Below, piece after piece: positions 7,459 through 18,941 of a stretch of DNA of 64,000 nt. Source of the DNA: Hyphomicrobiales bacterium (lineage in GTDB: Bacteria; Pseudomonadota; Alphaproteobacteria; Rhizobiales; Xanthobacteraceae); the NCBI GenBank assembly GCA_003135415.1, contig PLBP01000003.1, positions 35,436-99,435 of the forward strand. Reading direction: 5' to 3'. The position numbers and the translations under genes were made by a program. The notes beneath the pieces were generated by a model, which had not been told where the DNA came from, searched no databases, and saw only the letters and a list, made by a program, of their open reading frames with translations. Numbering within the stretch: position 1 is the stretch's first letter; every line of letters begins with the position of its first letter.

Positions 7459-8235
7459 ATGAGCATGAATTACACCCCCGCCGAGATGATGACGATCGCC
7501 GCCGCCCGCGCGCTCGCCAACAACGACGTCTGTTTCGTCGGCATCGGCGCGCCGTCGGCGGCCTGCAATCTCGCCCGCCTCACGCATGCGCCGGATATCG
7601 TGCTGATCTACGAATCTGGCACCATCGAAACCAAGCCCAACATCCTTCCGCTTTCGATCGGCGATGGCGAATTGTGCGAGACCGCGCTGGTGACGGTTTC
7701 GGTGCCCGAGATGTTTCGCTACTGGCTTCAGGGCGGCCGCGTCACCACTGGCTTTCTCGGCGGCGCGCAGATCGACAAATTCGCCAATCTCAACACCACG
7801 GTCGTCGGCCCTTATGAAAAGCCCGAGGTGCGGCTGCCCGGCGGCGGCGGCGCGCCGGAAATCGCGACCAGCTGCGGCCAAATCTTCATCACCATGAGCC
7901 ACAAGAAGCGCGCTTTCGTCGAAAAGATCGACTTTGTAACCTCGCTCGGTCACGGCAAGGGCGGCGACGACCGCGCCAAGCACGGCGTCACGACAGCGGG
8001 GCCGACAAAGGTACTGACCGATCTTTGCGTCATGGAACCGGACGCAAAGAGCAAGGAGTTGACCGTGGTCTCGCTTCATCCCGGTGTCACGCGCGAAAAG
8101 GTCATTGAATCCACCGGCTGGCGGATTAAATTTGCTGATAAAGTAGCGGTGACGCCCGCGCCGACCGCGCAAGAGCTGAAAGTGCTGCGTGAATTGCAGG
8201 CGCGTACCAAGGCTGCCCACGGCGAAGCGGCCTGA
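7459..8235 (+). CDS. pcaJ: 3-oxoadipate CoA-transferase, subunit B
   Basis: A 258-aa beta subunit partnering PcaI. YESGTIETKP near residues 50-60 carries the glutamate region typical of the active site in this class, and GGGGAPEIATSCGQIFI and LHPGVTREKVIESTGW are strong family stretches. The ATG at 7459 (MSMNYTPAEMM) is used; an in-frame ATG at 7465 is equally possible. The frame upstream is only a shadow of pcaI. It lies 11 bases before pcaF, so the three genes form one transcription unit. Confidence 0.88.
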   Translation: MSMNYTPAEMMTIAAARALANNDVCFVGIGAPSAACNLARLTHAPDIVLIYESGTIETKPNILPLSIGDGELCETALVTVSVPEMFRYWLQGGRVTTGFLGGAQIDKFANLNTTVVGPYEKPEVRLPGGGGAPEIATSCGQIFITMSHKKRAFVEKIDFVTSLGHGKGGDDRAKHGVTTAGPTKVLTDLCVMEPDAKSKELTVVSLHPGVTREKVIESTGWRIKFADKVAVTPAPTAQELKVLRELQARTKAAHGEAA

Positions 8236-8246
8236 AGGAGCGGATC

Positions 8247-9464
8247 ATGACCGATCTTCGAGACGCCTTCATTTGCGACTTCGCCCGCACGCCGATCGGA
8301 CGTTACGGCGGCGCGCTTTCGAAAGTACGCGCCGACGATCTTGCGGCGATCCCGCTCAAGGCGCTGATCGCCCGCAACAAATCCGTCGATTGGTCGAAGA
8401 TCGACGACGTCTTCTTCGGTTGCGCCAACCAGGCGGGCGAGGATAATCGTAACGTCGCACGCATGGCGCTTTTGCTCGCGGGCCTGCCCGCGTCGGTGCC
8501 TGGCGTTACGGTGAACCGGCTCTGCGCGTCGGGATTGGAAGCCGTCGGCCAGGCCGCGCGCGCGGTCAAGGCGGGCGAGATGGAGCTTGCGATCGCGGGC
8601 GGCGTCGAATCGATGTCGCGCGCACCTTTCGTGATGGGCAAGGCGACGGAAGCCTTCCAGCGCAGCGCCGAAATTTACGACACTACGATCGGCTGGCGCT
8701 TCATCAATCCGCTGATGAAAGCGCAATACGGCGTCGATTCGATGCCGGAAACCGGCGAGAACGTCGCCGAGGAATTTCAGGTTTCGCGCGAGGATCAGGA
8801 CAAGTTTGCGCTGCGCTCGCAACAGCGCGCGGTGGCGGCGCAAAAGAGCGGCTTCTTCGCCGAGGAAATCGTGCCGGTCGAAGTGCTGGGCGGCAAGAAC
8901 GGCCCGGTGAAGGTCGAGCGCGACGAGCATCCGCGCGCCGATACGACGCTCGAGGGACTGGCCAAGCTCAAAACGCCGTTTCGTAATCCCGGCACGGTGA
9001 CGGCGGGCAATGCCGCCGGCATCAATGACGGCGCCTGCGCGCTGATTATCGCTTCGGAAGCCGCCGTCAAAGCCTACGGTCTCAAGCCGCGGGCGCGCAT
9101 TCTCGGCATGGCGTCGGCCGGCGTGCCACCGCGCATCATGGGGATCGGCCCGGTGCCGGCGACCGAAAAGCTCACCGCGCGCCTCGGCATCAAGATCTCG
9201 AAATTCGACGTGATCGAATTGAACGAAGCGTTCGCGAGCCAGGCGCTGGCGGTGTTACGCCAGCTCGGGATTCCGGAGGAGGCCGAATACGTCAATCCGC
9301 ACGGCGGTGGCATCGCGCTCGGCCATCCGCTCGGCATGACGGGCGCCCGCATCGCCGGGACCGCGATGCATGCGCTCGAAGAAAGAGGCGGCAAGCTCGC
9401 GCTCGCGACGCTCTGCGTCGGCGTCGGCCAGGGCGTTTCGCTCGCGATTGAACGGGTGAATTAG
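8247..9464 (+). CDS. pcaF: 3-oxoadipyl-CoA thiolase
   Basis: Cleaves 3-oxoadipyl-CoA to succinyl-CoA and acetyl-CoA, ending the beta-ketoadipate pathway. The 405-aa length is normal. Thiolase motifs in order: ICDFARTPIGRYGGAL at the N-terminus; VNRLCASGLEAV with the acyl-enzyme cysteine near residue 90; NPHGGGIALGHPLGMTG with the catalytic histidine; and LCVGVGQG with the second cysteine. GGAG lies 8 bases before the ATG. Immediate linkage to the 3-oxoadipate CoA-transferase supports PcaF over a general acetyl-CoA acetyltransferase. Confidence 0.92.
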   Translation: MTDLRDAFICDFARTPIGRYGGALSKVRADDLAAIPLKALIARNKSVDWSKIDDVFFGCANQAGEDNRNVARMALLLAGLPASVPGVTVNRLCASGLEAVGQAARAVKAGEMELAIAGGVESMSRAPFVMGKATEAFQRSAEIYDTTIGWRFINPLMKAQYGVDSMPETGENVAEEFQVSREDQDKFALRSQQRAVAAQKSGFFAEEIVPVEVLGGKNGPVKVERDEHPRADTTLEGLAKLKTPFRNPGTVTAGNAAGINDGACALIIASEAAVKAYGLKPRARILGMASAGVPPRIMGIGPVPATEKLTARLGIKISKFDVIELNEAFASQALAVLRQLGIPEEAEYVNPHGGGIALGHPLGMTGARIAGTAMHALEERGGKLALATLCVGVGQGVSLAIERVN

Positions 9465-9511
9465 AGCATGATCCCGAAAAGTGGGAACCGGTTTTCGGAA
9501 AAGATCATGCT
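9465..9511. repeat. Interspersed palindromic repeat (rhizobial RIME/RPE-like), copy 1
   Basis: A 47-bp imperfect palindrome with arms AGCATGATC and GATCATGCT around a core containing CCGAAAA, GTGGGAACC and TTTTCGG. It starts right after the pcaF stop. A second copy with an internal insertion is at 18288-18358. Such elements are dispersed widely in Hyphomicrobiales genomes. The tract to 9559 holds no gene. Confidence 0.85.
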
Positions 9512-9559
9512 CGAAGTAAAATGTCAGGGACGCGCTGATCCAATCTAAAGCGACGCGCT

Positions 9560-10450
9560 CTAAGCCGGCTTGACCTCGATCGGACGACCGCGCCCGCGCG
9601 CGGAACGCGTCGGCTTCACCTTCAGCTCGATCCAATTTCTGATCTCGGTGACGCGAATCTCGCGTTGCGTGATCGCACCGTCGATACCGTGGCGCCAGGT
9701 CAGGCGGCGATTGGTCGGCTCCTGATAAAGCTGGTCGATATCGGCGATGAATTGCGAAGCGTCTTTGTCGCTCGCGAAGAAGCCTTCGGTCACGAGCTGT
9801 CCGTCGAGCCGCTTCAGGATTGCCGAAATATCCTTGAAGTTATATTCGGGATGGTACTGCACGCCCCAGGCGACGCCGCCTTCGTAATGAATTTCCGCAG
9901 CCTGCACGCCGGAGTGCTCGTTAGCGGCAAGCACCTCCGCTTTCGGCGGCAATGCCTCCACCTCGTCGAGGTGGACGGTAAGCGCCTCGAACACGGGCGG
10001 CTTCTTCTCGTAGAGCGGATGCTTGAAGCCCGTCTCGGTGACGCGGATGCGGCGGGCAAATCCGATTTCGCGCCCGCGCGGGTTGCGATGGACGGTGCCA
10101 CCGGCCGCGACAGTCGCCACCTGTAGCCCCCAGCAACTGCCGAACATCGGCGTCTTCGAGCGATAAACGCTGCGCGCGAGTTCGATCTGCGGCTTGATGG
10201 CGGGACCGCCGTCATAAATGTGGAGTGCTGAGCCCGTGATCGCGACGCCGTCATAGCTTTCGAGGCCGGCGCCATCGGGCAAGTTGGCGCCCGGATCGGA
10301 GGGAAAGCAGATATCGACGGCGGCTCCCGGCCAAAGCTCGCCCAGGAGCCGGGCGTAGCCCTCGCTTGCCGCCACTCCTCCGGCGGCGATCTGACGCTCA
10401 CGCCCCTCGGCGGTATTTCCTTCGACAACGAGGAGGCGGGGGGCAGGCAT
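9560..10450 (-). CDS. Class I glutamine amidotransferase-like protein
   Basis: A 296-aa protein with a class I GATase domain: nucleophile C106 in FGSCWGLQ and the H200/E202 pair in YHPEYN. Glutamine would be hydrolysed to release ammonia. The N-terminal 210 residues resemble stand-alone GMP-synthase-like amidotransferases, with the typical oxyanion segment AITGSALHIYDG. A further 85 residues follow, ending in a basic tail (TRSARGRGRPIEV). No partner synthetase is adjacent, so the acceptor is unknown. The ATG at 10450 is preferred; a TTG ten codons upstream is possible. Confidence 0.82.
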   Translation of the reverse strand: MPAPRLLVVEGNTAEGRERQIAAGGVAASEGYARLLGELWPGAAVDICFPSDPGANLPDGAGLESYDGVAITGSALHIYDGGPAIKPQIELARSVYRSKTPMFGSCWGLQVATVAAGGTVHRNPRGREIGFARRIRVTETGFKHPLYEKKPPVFEALTVHLDEVEALPPKAEVLAANEHSGVQAAEIHYEGGVAWGVQYHPEYNFKDISAILKRLDGQLVTEGFFASDKDASQFIADIDQLYQEPTNRRLTWRHGIDGAITQREIRVTEIRNWIELKVKPTRSARGRGRPIEVKPA

Positions 10451-10541
10451 GACAAGACAATAACTTAGAGGGGTGAACAAAACTTACATAGGTATTTTTT
10501 GCGGCGGAATGGAGGAAATCTCTTTTATTTATGCGAGATTA

Positions 10542-10557
10542 GTCACGCTAGCGTGAC
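10542..10557. promoter_or_regulatory. Perfect 16-bp palindrome, possible operator
   Basis: GTCACGCTAGCGTGAC is perfectly self-complementary. It lies about 85 bases before the glpD start and about 90 bases before the divergent amidotransferase, in an AT-richer stretch suited to a promoter. A dimeric regulator of either gene could bind here; the regulator is unknown. Confidence 0.45.
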
Positions 10558-10641
10558 AATGAGTAACAGATTGTGAAACGCGTTCCGATCGTTCAGCATG
10601 GGGCTCGACGAAAGTAGGAAAGCGCCGCCTGGGGAAGCGTA

Positions 10642-12143
10642 ATGGCCGACTATGATCTTGCGATTGTCGGCGGCGGAATAAACGGCTGCGGCATCGCCCG
10701 CGATGCGGCGGGCAGGGGACTTACGGTACTCCTGGTCGAGCAAGGCGACCTTGGCGGCGCGACCTCGTCCGCCTCGACCAAACTGATCCATGGGGGGCTC
10801 CGTTATCTCGAGCATTACGATTTTTCGCTCGTGCGAAAGTCGCTTGCCGAGCGCGAAAAATTGCTCGGGCTGGCACCACACCTCGTACGGCCGATGCGTT
10901 TTATCCTGCCGCACGTCACCGGCCAGCGGCCGGTCTGGATGCTGCGCGCCGGTTTCTGGCTTTACGATCATATCGGCGGGCGCACGGTGCTGCCGGCGAC
11001 GCGCGTTCTCGATCTGGCCGACGATCCGGCCGGCGTGCCGTTAAAGCCCGGCTTTCACACCGGCTTCGAGTATTCCGATTGCGTCGCCGACGACTCCCGC
11101 CTGGTGATCGCGAATGCGATCGGCGCGCGCGAGAAGGGCGCGAAGATCCGTCCGCGCACGCGGCTCGTGGCGGCACGGCGCGAAGGCGAATATTGGCAGC
11201 TCGTGCTGCAAGGGGGCGGCCAACGGGAAATCGTGAAAGCGCGCGCACTCGTCAACGCCGCGGGGCCGTGGGTGGCGCGGGTCAACGAGACCATTCTTCG
11301 CTTACCCGCACGCACCAAGATCCGGCTCGCCAAGGGCAGTCATATCGTCGTCCCGCGCGTGCATGCGCATGAACGGGCGTATCTCTTGCAAGGCGACGAT
11401 GGTCGTCTTGTCTTCGCGATTCCCTACCAGGATCGATATACGCTGATCGGCACGACCGACACGAATTTCACCGGCGATCCGGGCCAGGTCTCCGCGAGTG
11501 CCGACGAGATTCTCTATCTCTGCCGTGTCGCCGGCGGCTATTTTCGGGCGCCGGTCGAGCCGTCGAAACTCGTGTGGAGTTTTTCCGGCGTGCGGCCGCT
11601 GGTCGACGACGGTGCGACCGACGCCGAAGACCTCACGCGCGATTACACCATTGAGGTCGGCGGACGCTATGGCGAGCCGCCGCTCATTTCCGTGCTCGGC
11701 GGCAAGCTCACCACCTATCGCCGCTTGGCCGAGGCGGTGCTCGCGAAACTCAAGCACAAGCTGATCATGCAAAAGCCCTGGACCGGCGGGGAGCCGCTTC
11801 CCGGCGGCGATCTCGGCCCGGAGGGCGTCGAGGGGCTGATCGCGGAGATCACCGCCCGTCATTCTTATCTCGCGAGCGCGCACGTGCACCGGCTCGCGTT
11901 CTCCTATGGCTCGCGCGCATGGCGCATCGTCGCCGAGACGAAGCGCATCGAAGATCTGGGCCCGACGATCGTCGGAAATCTTCACCGCGCCGAGTTCGAT
12001 TATCTGCGCAAGGAAGAATGGGCGCGGACGCCCGACGACGTGCTCTGGCGCCGCACAAAATTGGGTCTCGCCGCGAGCGCGGCGGAAATCGCAGCACTTG
12101 AGGCCACATTCCGTTCGGGTCCGCCGGAACAAGCCGCGGCGGA

Positions 12144-12147
<4 letters not shown>
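10642..12147 (+). CDS. glpD: Aerobic glycerol-3-phosphate dehydrogenase
   Basis: A membrane-associated FAD enzyme oxidising glycerol 3-phosphate to dihydroxyacetone phosphate and feeding electrons to ubiquinone. The 501-aa length is normal. The N-terminal dinucleotide fold [20 protein letters not shown] binds [35 protein letters not shown] and [15 protein letters not shown] are GlpD signatures. It overlaps glpK by four bases (ATGA), forming a glycerol catabolic pair in which GlpK makes the substrate. Confidence 0.96.
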
Positions 12148-13648
<1,501 letters not shown>

Positions 13649-13652
<4 letters not shown>

Positions 13653-14269
13653 GCCTCATTGCGAAATCGCCGAAGAGCCTTGGCGCCGTACGCCGCGCCT
13701 TCGCGCCGTGGAGCGATCCCACCAGCCGTCCGCTCATTCGTTTTGAAAACGTAACGAAACGCTTCAGCGACGTCACCGCGATCTCCGATTTCTCGCTCGA
13801 TATTTACGAGCGCGAATTTTTTGCGCTGCTCGGCGCGATCGACCGGCCGGTCGAGATTCTCTACACCAACACCGCCGTCTATATCGGTATCGTCTATTCT
13901 TACCTGCCGTTCATGGTGCTGCCGCTCTATGCAGCACTCGAAAAGACGGATCATGCGCTGCTGGAAGCGGCAAGCGATCTCGGCTCGCCGCCGCTTCGCA
14001 CCTTCTGGAGCGTGACCTTTCCGCTGTCGCTGCCGGGCGTGATCGCGGGCTCGTTCCTGTGTTTTATCCCGGCGGTCGGCGAGTTCGTCATTCCCGATCT
14101 CATGGGCGGCTCGGAAACCTTGATGATCGGCAAGACGTTGTGGACCGAATTTTCCGTCAACCGTTCCTGGACCGTTTCCTCGGCGGCCGCCATCGTGTTG
14201 TTGATGGTGCTGATTGCGCCGATCCTGATCTACCAGCGCGCCGAAGCGCGATCGCTTGAAGCAAGGTGA
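13649..14269 (+). pseudogene. Deletion fusion of putrescine ABC ATPase (potG 5') and permease (potH 3')
   Basis: A 206-aa frame made of two unrelated parts. Residues 1-62 are the start of a PotG/PotA ATPase (PLIRFENVTKRFSDVTAISDFSLDIYEREFFALLG), broken exactly where Walker A (GxSGCGKTT) should begin. Residues about 63-206 are the C-terminal half of a PotH permease, including the EAA loop (EAASDLGSPPLRTFWSVTFPLSLPG). Walker A, Walker B, signature motif and the first permease helices are missing. A deletion of roughly 1.4 kb, probably at a short CTGCTCGGC-like sequence shared by both genes, joined them in frame. The ATG overlaps the glpK stop. The product cannot power transport, although a membrane protein could still be made. 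Confidence 0.88.
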
Positions 14270-14273
14270 GCCC

Positions 14274-15092
14274 ATGCGCAAAGGCTTGAGCTTCTTCAAT
14301 GTCGTTTCGCTATTCCTCGGCTTCGCCTTTCTCTATGTGCCGATCGTGCTCCTGGTCATCTATTCCTTCAACGGTTCAAAGCTGGTGGCGGTATGGGGCG
14401 GCTTTTCCACGCGCTGGTATCGATCGCTTCTTGACAATCAGCAATTGCTTGATGCCGTCTGGGTGACGCTCAAAGTGGCACTCGTCTCGGCGAGCCTCGC
14501 CACCGTCCTCGGTACGCTCGCCGCGGTCGCGCTCGTTCGTAGGGGCCGGTTTCCCGGCCGCACCTTGTTCGCGGGGCTAGTCTATGCCCCGATCGTGATG
14601 CCCGAAGTCATCACCGGGCTCTCGCTTCTCCTTCTGTTCGTGGCGCTCGACCTTGAGCGCGGATTTTGGACGGTCATGCTCGCGCATCTCAGCTTTACGC
14701 TTTGCTTCGTCGCGGTGATCGTGCAGGCGCGGCTCGTGAGTTTCGACCGCAGCATCGAGGAAGCGGCGATGGACCTCGGCGCGCCGCCGCTCAAGACGTT
14801 CTTTTCGATCACGTTGCCGATCATCGCGCCGGCCGTCATCGCGGGTTTTCTACTTGCCTTTACGCTCTCGCTCGACGATGTGGTGATCGCGAGTTTCACG
14901 ACCGGACCTGGTGCCACGACGCTGCCGATTCGAATCTATAGCCAAGTACGGCTCGGCGTGACGCCGGAGATCAACGCCGTTTGCAGCGTATTCATCGCGG
15001 CGGTAACCCTCGTCGTCATCGCCGCGTCGTTGGTGGCGAAGCGCGAGGCCGTGGGACGCGAGCGGGCGGCGCGTATGGCCGCGCGAGCATGA
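14274..15092 (+). CDS. potI: Putrescine ABC transporter permease PotI
   Basis: A 272-aa inner-membrane permease with about six hydrophobic segments, starting VVSLFLGFAFLYVPIVLLVI. FNGSKLVAVWGGFSTRWY and LDDVVIASFTTGPGATTLP are PotI signatures. The EAA loop is EEAAMDLGAPPLKTFFSITL. The ATG at 14274 has AGGTGAG just before it. The frame is complete, but the upstream potG-potH fusion and the lack of a binding-protein gene here mean it has no obvious partners in this locus. It may be a relic or may serve with components encoded elsewhere. Confidence 0.92.
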   Translation: MRKGLSFFNVVSLFLGFAFLYVPIVLLVIYSFNGSKLVAVWGGFSTRWYRSLLDNQQLLDAVWVTLKVALVSASLATVLGTLAAVALVRRGRFPGRTLFAGLVYAPIVMPEVITGLSLLLLFVALDLERGFWTVMLAHLSFTLCFVAVIVQARLVSFDRSIEEAAMDLGAPPLKTFFSITLPIIAPAVIAGFLLAFTLSLDDVVIASFTTGPGATTLPIRIYSQVRLGVTPEINAVCSVFIAAVTLVVIAASLVAKREAVGRERAARMAARA

Positions 15093-15099
15093 GGAACTG

Positions 15100-16413
15100 A
15101 TGCCTTACACCCATTCGATCGAGCGCGCGTTCAAGAGCCGGATCGGCGAGGGCGGCGTCGACGATCAGGCCTTCGCCCGGCTGCTCGCGCACGCCGAGGG
15201 CGAGCTCGAAAATCTGCGCAAGGCGCATCGAAGCGGCTCGTTGCCGCTCCTGCGCTTGCCGGAGAAGTCCGACGACTTCGCACCGCTGAAGCAGGCGGTG
15301 AAAAACTTTGCCAAGGCGAGCGACATCGTTTTTCTCGGCACCGGCGGATCGAGCCTCGGCGGCCAGACGCTCGCGCAACTCGCGGATTACGCAGTGCCGG
15401 GGCTTGGATCGCTACACGGCAAGCCTCGCGCGCACTTCTTCGATAATCTTGATCCTATCACTTTTGAAGCATTTTTGAAACGCGTGCCGCTGGAAGCGAC
15501 GCGCTTTGTCGCGATCTCGAAATCCGGCGGCACCGGCGAAACCCTGATGCAGACGATCGCCGTGATCGATGCGCTCAAGCGGGAGAAGCTCACAAAGCGG
15601 ATCGCAAACCACCTGATCGGCCTTTCCGAGCCTGCACGTGCCGGCAAGCGCAACGGGTTACGCGAGCTGTTGCAGGGCCATGGCTGCTTTGTTCTCGATC
15701 ACGACACCGGCGTCGGCGGCCGCTACTCTGTGCTTTCCAATGTCGGTCTCCTGCCCGCGCTTGCGCTCGGCCTCAATGGGAAGGCGATCCGCGCCGGTGC
15801 GCGCGAGGCGCTGGCGCCGCTTCTCGCCGGTAAGCTCGCGAAAGAATTTCCGCCCGCGATAGGTGCGGCCCTTTCCGTTGCCGCCGGCGAAGGTGGAAAA
15901 TCGATCGCCGTCAACATGGCCTATGCCGACCGGCTCGAGCGCTTCACCAAATGGTGGGTGCAGCTCTGGGCCGAAAGCCTCGGCAAAGGCGGCAAGGGCA
16001 CGACACCGGTCGCAGCACTCGGTCCGGTCGACCAGCACAGCCAGCTGCAGCTTTACCTCGCGGGACCGCGCGATAAGTTGTTCACGATCATTACGACCAG
16101 TGTTGCTGGTCGCGGTCCGCGCCTGGATAAGTCGCTTGCCAAAGCCGTTGGCGAGCCGGAATTCGGCGGCCGCCGCATTGGCGATCTTGTCGCGGCACAG
16201 GGCCGTGCCACCGCCGATACGCTGGCGAAGAACGGGCGCCCCGTACGCACGATGCACGTGGAGAAGCTCGATGAGCGCGCGCTTGGCGCGCTGTTGATGC
16301 ACTTTATGCTGGAGACGATCATCGCCGCTCGGCTCCTCGGCGTCGATCCGTTCGACCAGCCGGCAGTGGAGGAGGGGAAAATCCTCGCCAAGAAATACCT
16401 CGCCGGCAAATAG
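15100..16413 (+). CDS. pgi: Glucose-6-phosphate isomerase
   Basis: Interconverts glucose 6-phosphate and fructose 6-phosphate. At 437 aa it is shorter than the 549-aa E. coli enzyme, as is usual for the alphaproteobacterial form. FLGTGGSSLGGQTLAQLADYA and the AISKSGGTGETL sugar-phosphate motif define the SIS-domain core; GPVDQHSQLQLYLAGP carries the family GxxDQHSxxQ signature. It starts 7 bases after potI and may be cotranscribed. Confidence 0.95.
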   Translation: MPYTHSIERAFKSRIGEGGVDDQAFARLLAHAEGELENLRKAHRSGSLPLLRLPEKSDDFAPLKQAVKNFAKASDIVFLGTGGSSLGGQTLAQLADYAVPGLGSLHGKPRAHFFDNLDPITFEAFLKRVPLEATRFVAISKSGGTGETLMQTIAVIDALKREKLTKRIANHLIGLSEPARAGKRNGLRELLQGHGCFVLDHDTGVGGRYSVLSNVGLLPALALGLNGKAIRAGAREALAPLLAGKLAKEFPPAIGAALSVAAGEGGKSIAVNMAYADRLERFTKWWVQLWAESLGKGGKGTTPVAALGPVDQHSQLQLYLAGPRDKLFTIITTSVAGRGPRLDKSLAKAVGEPEFGGRRIGDLVAAQGRATADTLAKNGRPVRTMHVEKLDERALGALLMHFMLETIIAARLLGVDPFDQPAVEEGKILAKKYLAGK

Positions 16414-16502
16414 ACTGTGCACAGCGGGGACGAGCCCCCATGTCTGTCGCAGATAGGCGCTAACGGCTAGATTCCGAACCTTGAGTCGTTCAGGGTCGCC
16501 TT

Positions 16503-18287
16503 ATGCCCGTTCGCCAACTATCCGAGTCGGTCATCAACCGCATCGCCGCCGGCGAGGTCGTCGAGCGGCCCGCCTCCGTCGTGAAGGAGCTGGTCGAAAA
16601 CGCCCTCGATGCGGGTGCGCGGCGAATCGAGGTCGTGCTCTCGGGCGGCGGACGGCGACTCATCTGCGTCACCGATGACGGCAGCGGCATGTCGCGCGAG
16701 GATTTGACGCTCGCCGTCGAGCGCCATGCCACCTCGAAGCTTCCCGGCGACGATCTGCATGCGGTTTCCACATTGGGTTTTCGCGGCGAGGCGCTGCCCT
16801 CGATCGGCGCCGTGGCGAAGCTCTCGATCGCGACGCGGCTCGCGGGCTCGCCAAACGCCGTCGAGATCGTGGTCGATGGCGGCAAAAAGCAGGCGGTGAA
16901 GCCCGGGGCGCTCGGCGAAGGCACACGCATCGAAGTGCAAGACCTCTTCTACGCCACGCCCGCGCGATTGAAATTTCTGAAATCCGATCGCGCTGAAGTA
17001 GCAGCCGCGGTCGAAGCGCTGCGCCGCCTCGCGCTCGCGCGGTCCGACGTGACCTTCGTGCTCGCCGCCGAGGATCGCCCGCCCATCACCTACGCCGCGC
17101 AAAAAAACGATGCCGAGGGGAGGCTCGCGCGCATCGCCGATGTCATTGGCGCGGATCTCCGCGAAAACGCCGTGCCCGTCGAAGGCGAGCGCGAAGGTAT
17201 TTCCATCTCCGGCATTGCCGGGCTCCCCACCTTCTCGCGCGCGAATTCGCTCGCGCAGTATCTGTTTGTGAACGGGCGGCCGGTGCGGGACAAAGTTCTC
17301 CTCGGTGCCGTGCGCGCCGCCTATGCCGATCTCTTGTACGGCGATCGCCATCCGGTGGTGGCGCTTTTCCTCACGCTCGATCCGCGCGAAGTGGACGTGA
17401 ACGTCCATCCGGCGAAAACCGAAGTGCGCTTCCGCGATGCCGGCCTCGTGCGCGCGCTCCTAGTGCGTTCGCTGCAAGAAGCGCTGGGAACCGGCGCGCG
17501 CAGGTCGGCGACGACGGGCGCCGCCCGCCTCGTCGCTTTCGCGCGGCGCCATGGCGCTTCACGTCCTCCGGCGAATTGGCGCGGCTCGGCGGCGCCCGCT
17601 TTCGCGCCAGGATTCGAGGAGGATGCGCAGGAGGTCATTTCCGCGCTCACCGATCCCTCCGCCGATGCGCGCGCGAATTTTGCGCCCGCCTCTCCCGAAC
17701 TCCTCGACAAGCCGTTGGGTGCCGCGCGCGCGCAATTGCACGAGACCTACATCGTGGCGCAAACCCGCAACGGGTTGGTGATCGTCGACCAACACGCCGC
17801 GCACGAGCGGCTCGTTTATGAGCGGCTGAAGGCGGCGATGGAGCGCGACGGTGCCGCGCGCCAGATTCTCTTAGTACCGACAGTCGTCGAACTCGATCCG
17901 GCCGATGCCGCTGCCCTCGTCGAGCGCGCGAATGAACTCGCCCGGATGGGCCTCGTCATCGAGCCTTTCGGCCAAGGCGCCGTCCTCGTGCGCGAGGCGC
18001 CCGCGTTGCTTGGCGACGCCGACATTGCCGGTCTCGTGCATGACCTCGCCGAGCACATGGCCGAGTGGGATGCGCCCCTTCCCCTGGAGCGGCGGCTTTT
18101 GGCGGTCGCCTCGTCAATGTCGTGCCACGGTTCGGTGCGCGCCGGCCGCCGCCTCAAGCCCGAGGAAATGAACGCGCTGCTCCGCGAGATGGAGGCGACC
18201 GATTACGCCGGCCAGTGCAATCACGGCCGGCCGACCTATATCGAGCTCAAGCTCTTCGACATCGAAAAACTATTTGGCCGCCGCTAA
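16503..18287 (+). CDS. mutL: DNA mismatch repair protein MutL
   Basis: A 594-aa MutL. The N-terminal GHKL ATPase has [19 protein letters not shown] and [13 protein letters not shown]. The C-terminal dimerisation domain contains [12 protein letters not shown] starting at residue 429, which fits the DQHAx2Ex4E metal-binding motif of MutL proteins with nicking activity. This is expected in alphaproteobacteria, which lack MutH. The ATG at 16503 follows about 90 gene-free bases after pgi. Confidence 0.97.
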   Translation: MPVRQLSESVINRIAAGEVVERPASVVKELVENALDAGARRIEVVLSGGGRRLICVTDDGSGMSREDLTLAVERHATSKLPGDDLHAVSTLGFRGEALPSIGAVAKLSIATRLAGSPNAVEIVVDGGKKQAVKPGALGEGTRIEVQDLFYATPARLKFLKSDRAEVAAAVEALRRLALARSDVTFVLAAEDRPPITYAAQKNDAEGRLARIADVIGADLRENAVPVEGEREGISISGIAGLPTFSRANSLAQYLFVNGRPVRDKVLLGAVRAAYADLLYGDRHPVVALFLTLDPREVDVNVHPAKTEVRFRDAGLVRALLVRSLQEALGTGARRSATTGAARLVAFARRHGASRPPANWRGSAAPAFAPGFEEDAQEVISALTDPSADARANFAPASPELLDKPLGAARAQLHETYIVAQTRNGLVIVDQHAAHERLVYERLKAAMERDGAARQILLVPTVVELDPADAAALVERANELARMGLVIEPFGQGAVLVREAPALLGDADIAGLVHDLAEHMAEWDAPLPLERRLLAVASSMSCHGSVRAGRRLKPEEMNALLREMEATDYAGQCNHGRPTYIELKLFDIEKLFGRR

Positions 18288-18358
18288 AGCATGATCCCGA
18301 AAAAGCCTGCCCCGGACTTGATCCGGGGTGGGAACCGGTTTTCGGAAAAGATCATGCT
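18288..18358. repeat. Interspersed palindromic repeat, copy 2, with nested hairpin
   Basis: Same arms and core as the repeat at 9465-9511, but the core is split after CCCGAAAA by about 24 bases that form their own hairpin (CCCCGGA, loop, TCCGGGG). It lies between mutL and the convergent rsmD and may act as a bidirectional terminator or transcript-stabilising structure. Mosaic construction is typical of rhizobial intergenic mosaic elements. Confidence 0.85.
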
Positions 18359-18369
18359 TCAGAAAAATG

Positions 18370-18924
18370 TTAAGATGCGCGAACAATGACGATTTCCGTA
18401 TCGTCGTAAGTCCGCCGCTCCAACTCTTCGAAACCTTGTGGAGTCTTGAAGGCCGCCTTCACCGCCTCCTCCACAACGAGAAGCGCCGATGGCGCGAGCC
18501 ATTTTCCGTCGCGCGCGGAGACAAGCGACTTTTCGGCGAGGCCCTGGCCATAGGGCGGATCGCAGAAGACGAGATCGAATGGTTCCATCGGTCCCATGTC
18601 GCCGAGCTTGGCGGCGTCGCGGCGAAAAATCTTGGTCGCGCCGGTGAGCGAAAGCGTCTCGACATTGTCGCGGATCAGCGCGCGCGCTTCGGCCGTCTCC
18701 TCGACGAAAAGCGCATAGCTCGCGCCGCGCGACATTGCTTCCAAGCCCAAGGCGCCGGTTCCCGCGAACAAATCCAACACGCGCGCATTGGTGATCGGAT
18801 CGGCATAGGCGTGCACCAGGATGTTGAAGATCGACTCGCGCAGCCGATCCGATGTCGGCCGGATCGCGTTCGATGATGGGGCCTTCAGATTTCGGCCGCG
18901 AAATTGTCCGCTGACGATACGCAT
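18370..18924 (-). CDS. rsmD: 16S rRNA (guanine(966)-N2)-methyltransferase
   Basis: A 184-aa SAM-dependent methyltransferase modifying G966 of 16S rRNA. The start MRIVSGQFRGRNLKAP and TSDRLRESIFNIL are RsmD signatures. The SAM motif I is DLFAGTGALGLEA and the catalytic motif is VFCDPPY. It lies just downstream of the pseudouridine synthase gene on the same strand (17 bases apart), so both rRNA modification genes probably share a transcript. Confidence 0.95.
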   Translation of the reverse strand: MRIVSGQFRGRNLKAPSSNAIRPTSDRLRESIFNILVHAYADPITNARVLDLFAGTGALGLEAMSRGASYALFVEETAEARALIRDNVETLSLTGATKIFRRDAAKLGDMGPMEPFDLVFCDPPYGQGLAEKSLVSARDGKWLAPSALLVVEEAVKAAFKTPQGFEELERRTYDDTEIVIVRAS

Positions 18925-18941
18925 GCGACGAAGATTCTCTT

